A DNA stretch of 64,000 nt. Source: Euryarchaeota archaeon UBA438. Its GTDB lineage: Archaea > Thermoplasmatota > Poseidoniia > Poseidoniales > Thalassarchaeaceae. Positions within the stretch are counted from its first letter, which is position 1; every line of letters begins with the position of its first letter. The stretch covers positions 30,949-94,948 of the forward strand of contig DAQP01000043.1 in the NCBI GenBank assembly GCA_002504435.1, given 5' to 3'. The notes below the pieces were generated by a model. That model was not told the DNA's origin. It worked only from the letters and a program-made list of their open reading frames with translations, and did not search any database. Position numbers and translations under genes: made by a program. This document shows positions 62,900 through 64,000 of the stretch, piece by piece.

Positions 62900-63832
62900 A
62901 TGGAGAGGCGAGTCTCCTATATGGGACGACTTAGAGGGCAGGACGAGGACGAAGACGTGACCGATGTGCTTGTTGTCTACAAGAAGAACTTCGAGGAGGT
63001 TCACGACAAGGCCCTAGAAACCGTCAGGAAGGCATTGGATGAGCTGGAAAGGCAAGGCTCGGTGAGGGTCGACTATACAGCAAGAGAGACGGTCCGTAGG
63101 GGGGATTTCGATGACCCAGATCTGGTAGTTGTCCTAGGTGGCGATGGGACCCTGACTTCCATAGCCCACTCCGTGGACGACAAGACCCCGGTAATGGGGG
63201 TGAATAGCCATCCACGGGCCGATGACGACGATGGCTCATATGGATTCTATATGGGGAGTGACCCAGATAGTTTTGCGGAAGATGTCAGGACCGCAATAAA
63301 TGGAGGGGCGATCGTCAATACGCTGCCGCGTCTACAAGCAGAGATTGTTACTACCAGTGGTAACAAGATAGTGACTGACCCCGCCCTGAATGACCTGCTG
63401 GTGGCGAACACACACCAGTACCAGCCCTCAAAATATAGACTCCAGAGGGCATCTGAGGGGATTGATGTCATGCAGCACTCTTCTGGGTGCCTTTTCTCTA
63501 CATTCCTCGGCCAGGGCGCCTGGTTCAGGCATGTGGCCAACATAGAGGGGACTACGTTTCCTCTCGACGAGATTGACAACAGGTACCTATTCGTGGCTAG
63601 AGACCTGCCTAGGGGGGATCGGTCGGAGGATGGTTCATACTGGGCGTGGACAGGTGAGCCGACTCTGATGACAAGTGACATGCACAGAGGCTACGTGGTG
63701 GCTGATGGCTGGGACGAGTTCCACTTCACAAGAGGTGCTACCGTAACTGTGGACCTGAATGGACCAACTTTGCAGCTACTTACCTTCCGTAGCACCATAC
63801 ATGACAGGGTCGCCCACTGGATTAGCCAGTAG
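62900..63832 (+). CDS. NAD kinase (NADK2-like)
   Basis: The 310-residue protein has the GGDGT motif (80-84, VVVLGGDGTLTSIAHSVDDKTPVMGVNSHP) and a second conserved LNDLLVANTHQYQPSKYRL, matching NAD kinases with the NADK2-like arrangement, in which the catalytic NE/D segment differs from the bacterial PpnK NEV/ L form. It makes NADP(H) for biosynthetic enzymes such as the GDH and pteridine reductase here. The ATG at 62900 is used; an in-frame ATG at 62921 follows. It is divergent from the lipoprotein gene. Confidence 0.85.
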   Translation: MERRVSYMGRLRGQDEDEDVTDVLVVYKKNFEEVHDKALETVRKALDELERQGSVRVDYTARETVRRGDFDDPDLVVVLGGDGTLTSIAHSVDDKTPVMGVNSHPRADDDDGSYGFYMGSDPDSFAEDVRTAINGGAIVNTLPRLQAEIVTTSGNKIVTDPALNDLLVANTHQYQPSKYRLQRASEGIDVMQHSSGCLFSTFLGQGAWFRHVANIEGTTFPLDEIDNRYLFVARDLPRGDRSEDGSYWAWTGEPTLMTSDMHRGYVVADGWDEFHFTRGATVTVDLNGPTLQLLTFRSTIHDRVAHWISQ

Positions 63833-63843
63833 TCAGTCATCAT

Positions 63844-64000
63844 TCATAGAATCTGCTCAAGGAATAGCTTGGTCCTTTCATGCTGTGGATTGTCGAAGAA
63901 CTCGTCTGGTGTGTTCTCCTCGATCAGGTGGCCCTCGTCGAAGAGGATGACTCTGTCTGCCACTTCCTTGGCGAATCCCATCTCGTGAGTTACCACGATC
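63844..64000 (-). CDS. Polar amino-acid ABC transporter ATP-binding protein (C-terminal end)
   Basis: This reverse-strand frame runs off the window edge. The visible 51 residues read IVVTHEMGFAKEVADRVILF, then DEGHLIEENTPDEFF and FLEQIL before the TGA (63844-63846). VTHEMGFA...DRVIFxDxG is the switch-histidine region and tail of GlnQ/HisP-type ATPases. It is a second importer ATPase besides the one at 2840 and differs in sequence from it. Its permease and binding protein should lie to the right of the window. Confidence 0.88.
   Translation of the reverse strand, partial: IVVTHEMGFAKEVADRVILFDEGHLIEENTPDEFFDNPQHERTKLFLEQIL

Overview
The window is a gene-dense stretch of archaeal chromosome. 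It has no rRNA, no CRISPR array and no recognisable mobile element, and no gap between genes exceeds about 200 bp. Archaeal markers are peptide release factor aRF1 (NIKS and GGQ motifs), initiation factor aIF2-beta, tRNA methyltransferase aTrm56, archaeal UMP kinase, class I lysyl-tRNA synthetase, a NOG1-type GTPase and a GfcR-type PRTase regulator. These occur beside bacterial-type functions: a full lipoate/2-oxoacid dehydrogenase operon, folate-pathway enzymes, an RsuA-type pseudouridine synthase and a hexameric GDH. With roughly balanced GC and very large DxDxDG-rich surface proteins, this fits a marine planktonic euryarchaeon of the Marine Group II/III (Poseidoniales-like, Thermoplasmatota) type. 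That assignment is inference from gene content, not from a marker phylogeny.

Layout. 1-3607: a polar amino-acid ABC importer, with a substrate-binding protein cut by the window edge and divergent from a permease plus ATPase; the permease carries an N-terminal beta-propeller. 3612-6408 (minus): NADP-type glutamate dehydrogenase and an HD-domain phosphohydrolase. 6477-9677 (plus): a tandem ribbon-helix-helix regulator behind repeated ATTGTA half-sites, a compact structured element, an XPD/DinG-type Fe-S helicase and an orphan gene. 9668-21638 (minus): two giant membrane-anchored surface proteins of 2984 and 977 residues. The first combines calcium-binding repeats, a transglutaminase-like domain lacking its catalytic His, Ig-like repeats, one membrane helix and a cytoplasmic DUF4129-like domain. 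21756-23010: tRNA-Leu(UAA) and two pterin/folate genes. 23112-29857 (plus): lipA, E1-alpha, E1-beta, E2, E3, lipB. 29854-33492: a PLP enzyme, a flavin prenyltransferase and a SAP-domain membrane M28 peptidase. 33496-36495 (minus): prf1-argS. 36593-39427: UMP kinase, small Zn-ribbon/membrane proteins and a NOG1-like GTPase. 39538-41963: a small-gene run with pterin dehydratase, nitroreductase and a quinone-oxidoreductase-like enzyme. 41953-47052: aIF2-beta, dUTPase, GfcR, LysRS, DUF2071, DCC protein and pseudouridine synthase. 47055-51757 (minus): carB and carA. 51819-55358: aTrm56, a membrane protein, dihydropteroate synthase, TraB and DUF2061. 55405-59475 (minus): thiolase, flotillin, NfeD-like protein and two small membrane proteins. 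59519-62837 (minus): thioesterase, ABC exporter and lipoprotein. 62900-63832: NAD kinase. 63844-64000: the end of a second amino-acid ABC ATPase.

Physiologically the window points to a heterotroph that imports amino acids (two importers), handles their nitrogen (GDH) and oxidises their 2-oxoacids through a self-lipoylating dehydrogenase complex. It probably makes reduced folate with an SDR-type reductase, since no DHFR is seen here, and it invests heavily in cell-surface proteins. Translation signals are mixed: several internal operon genes have clear Shine-Dalgarno motifs and start on GTG or TTG, whereas many first genes look leaderless.
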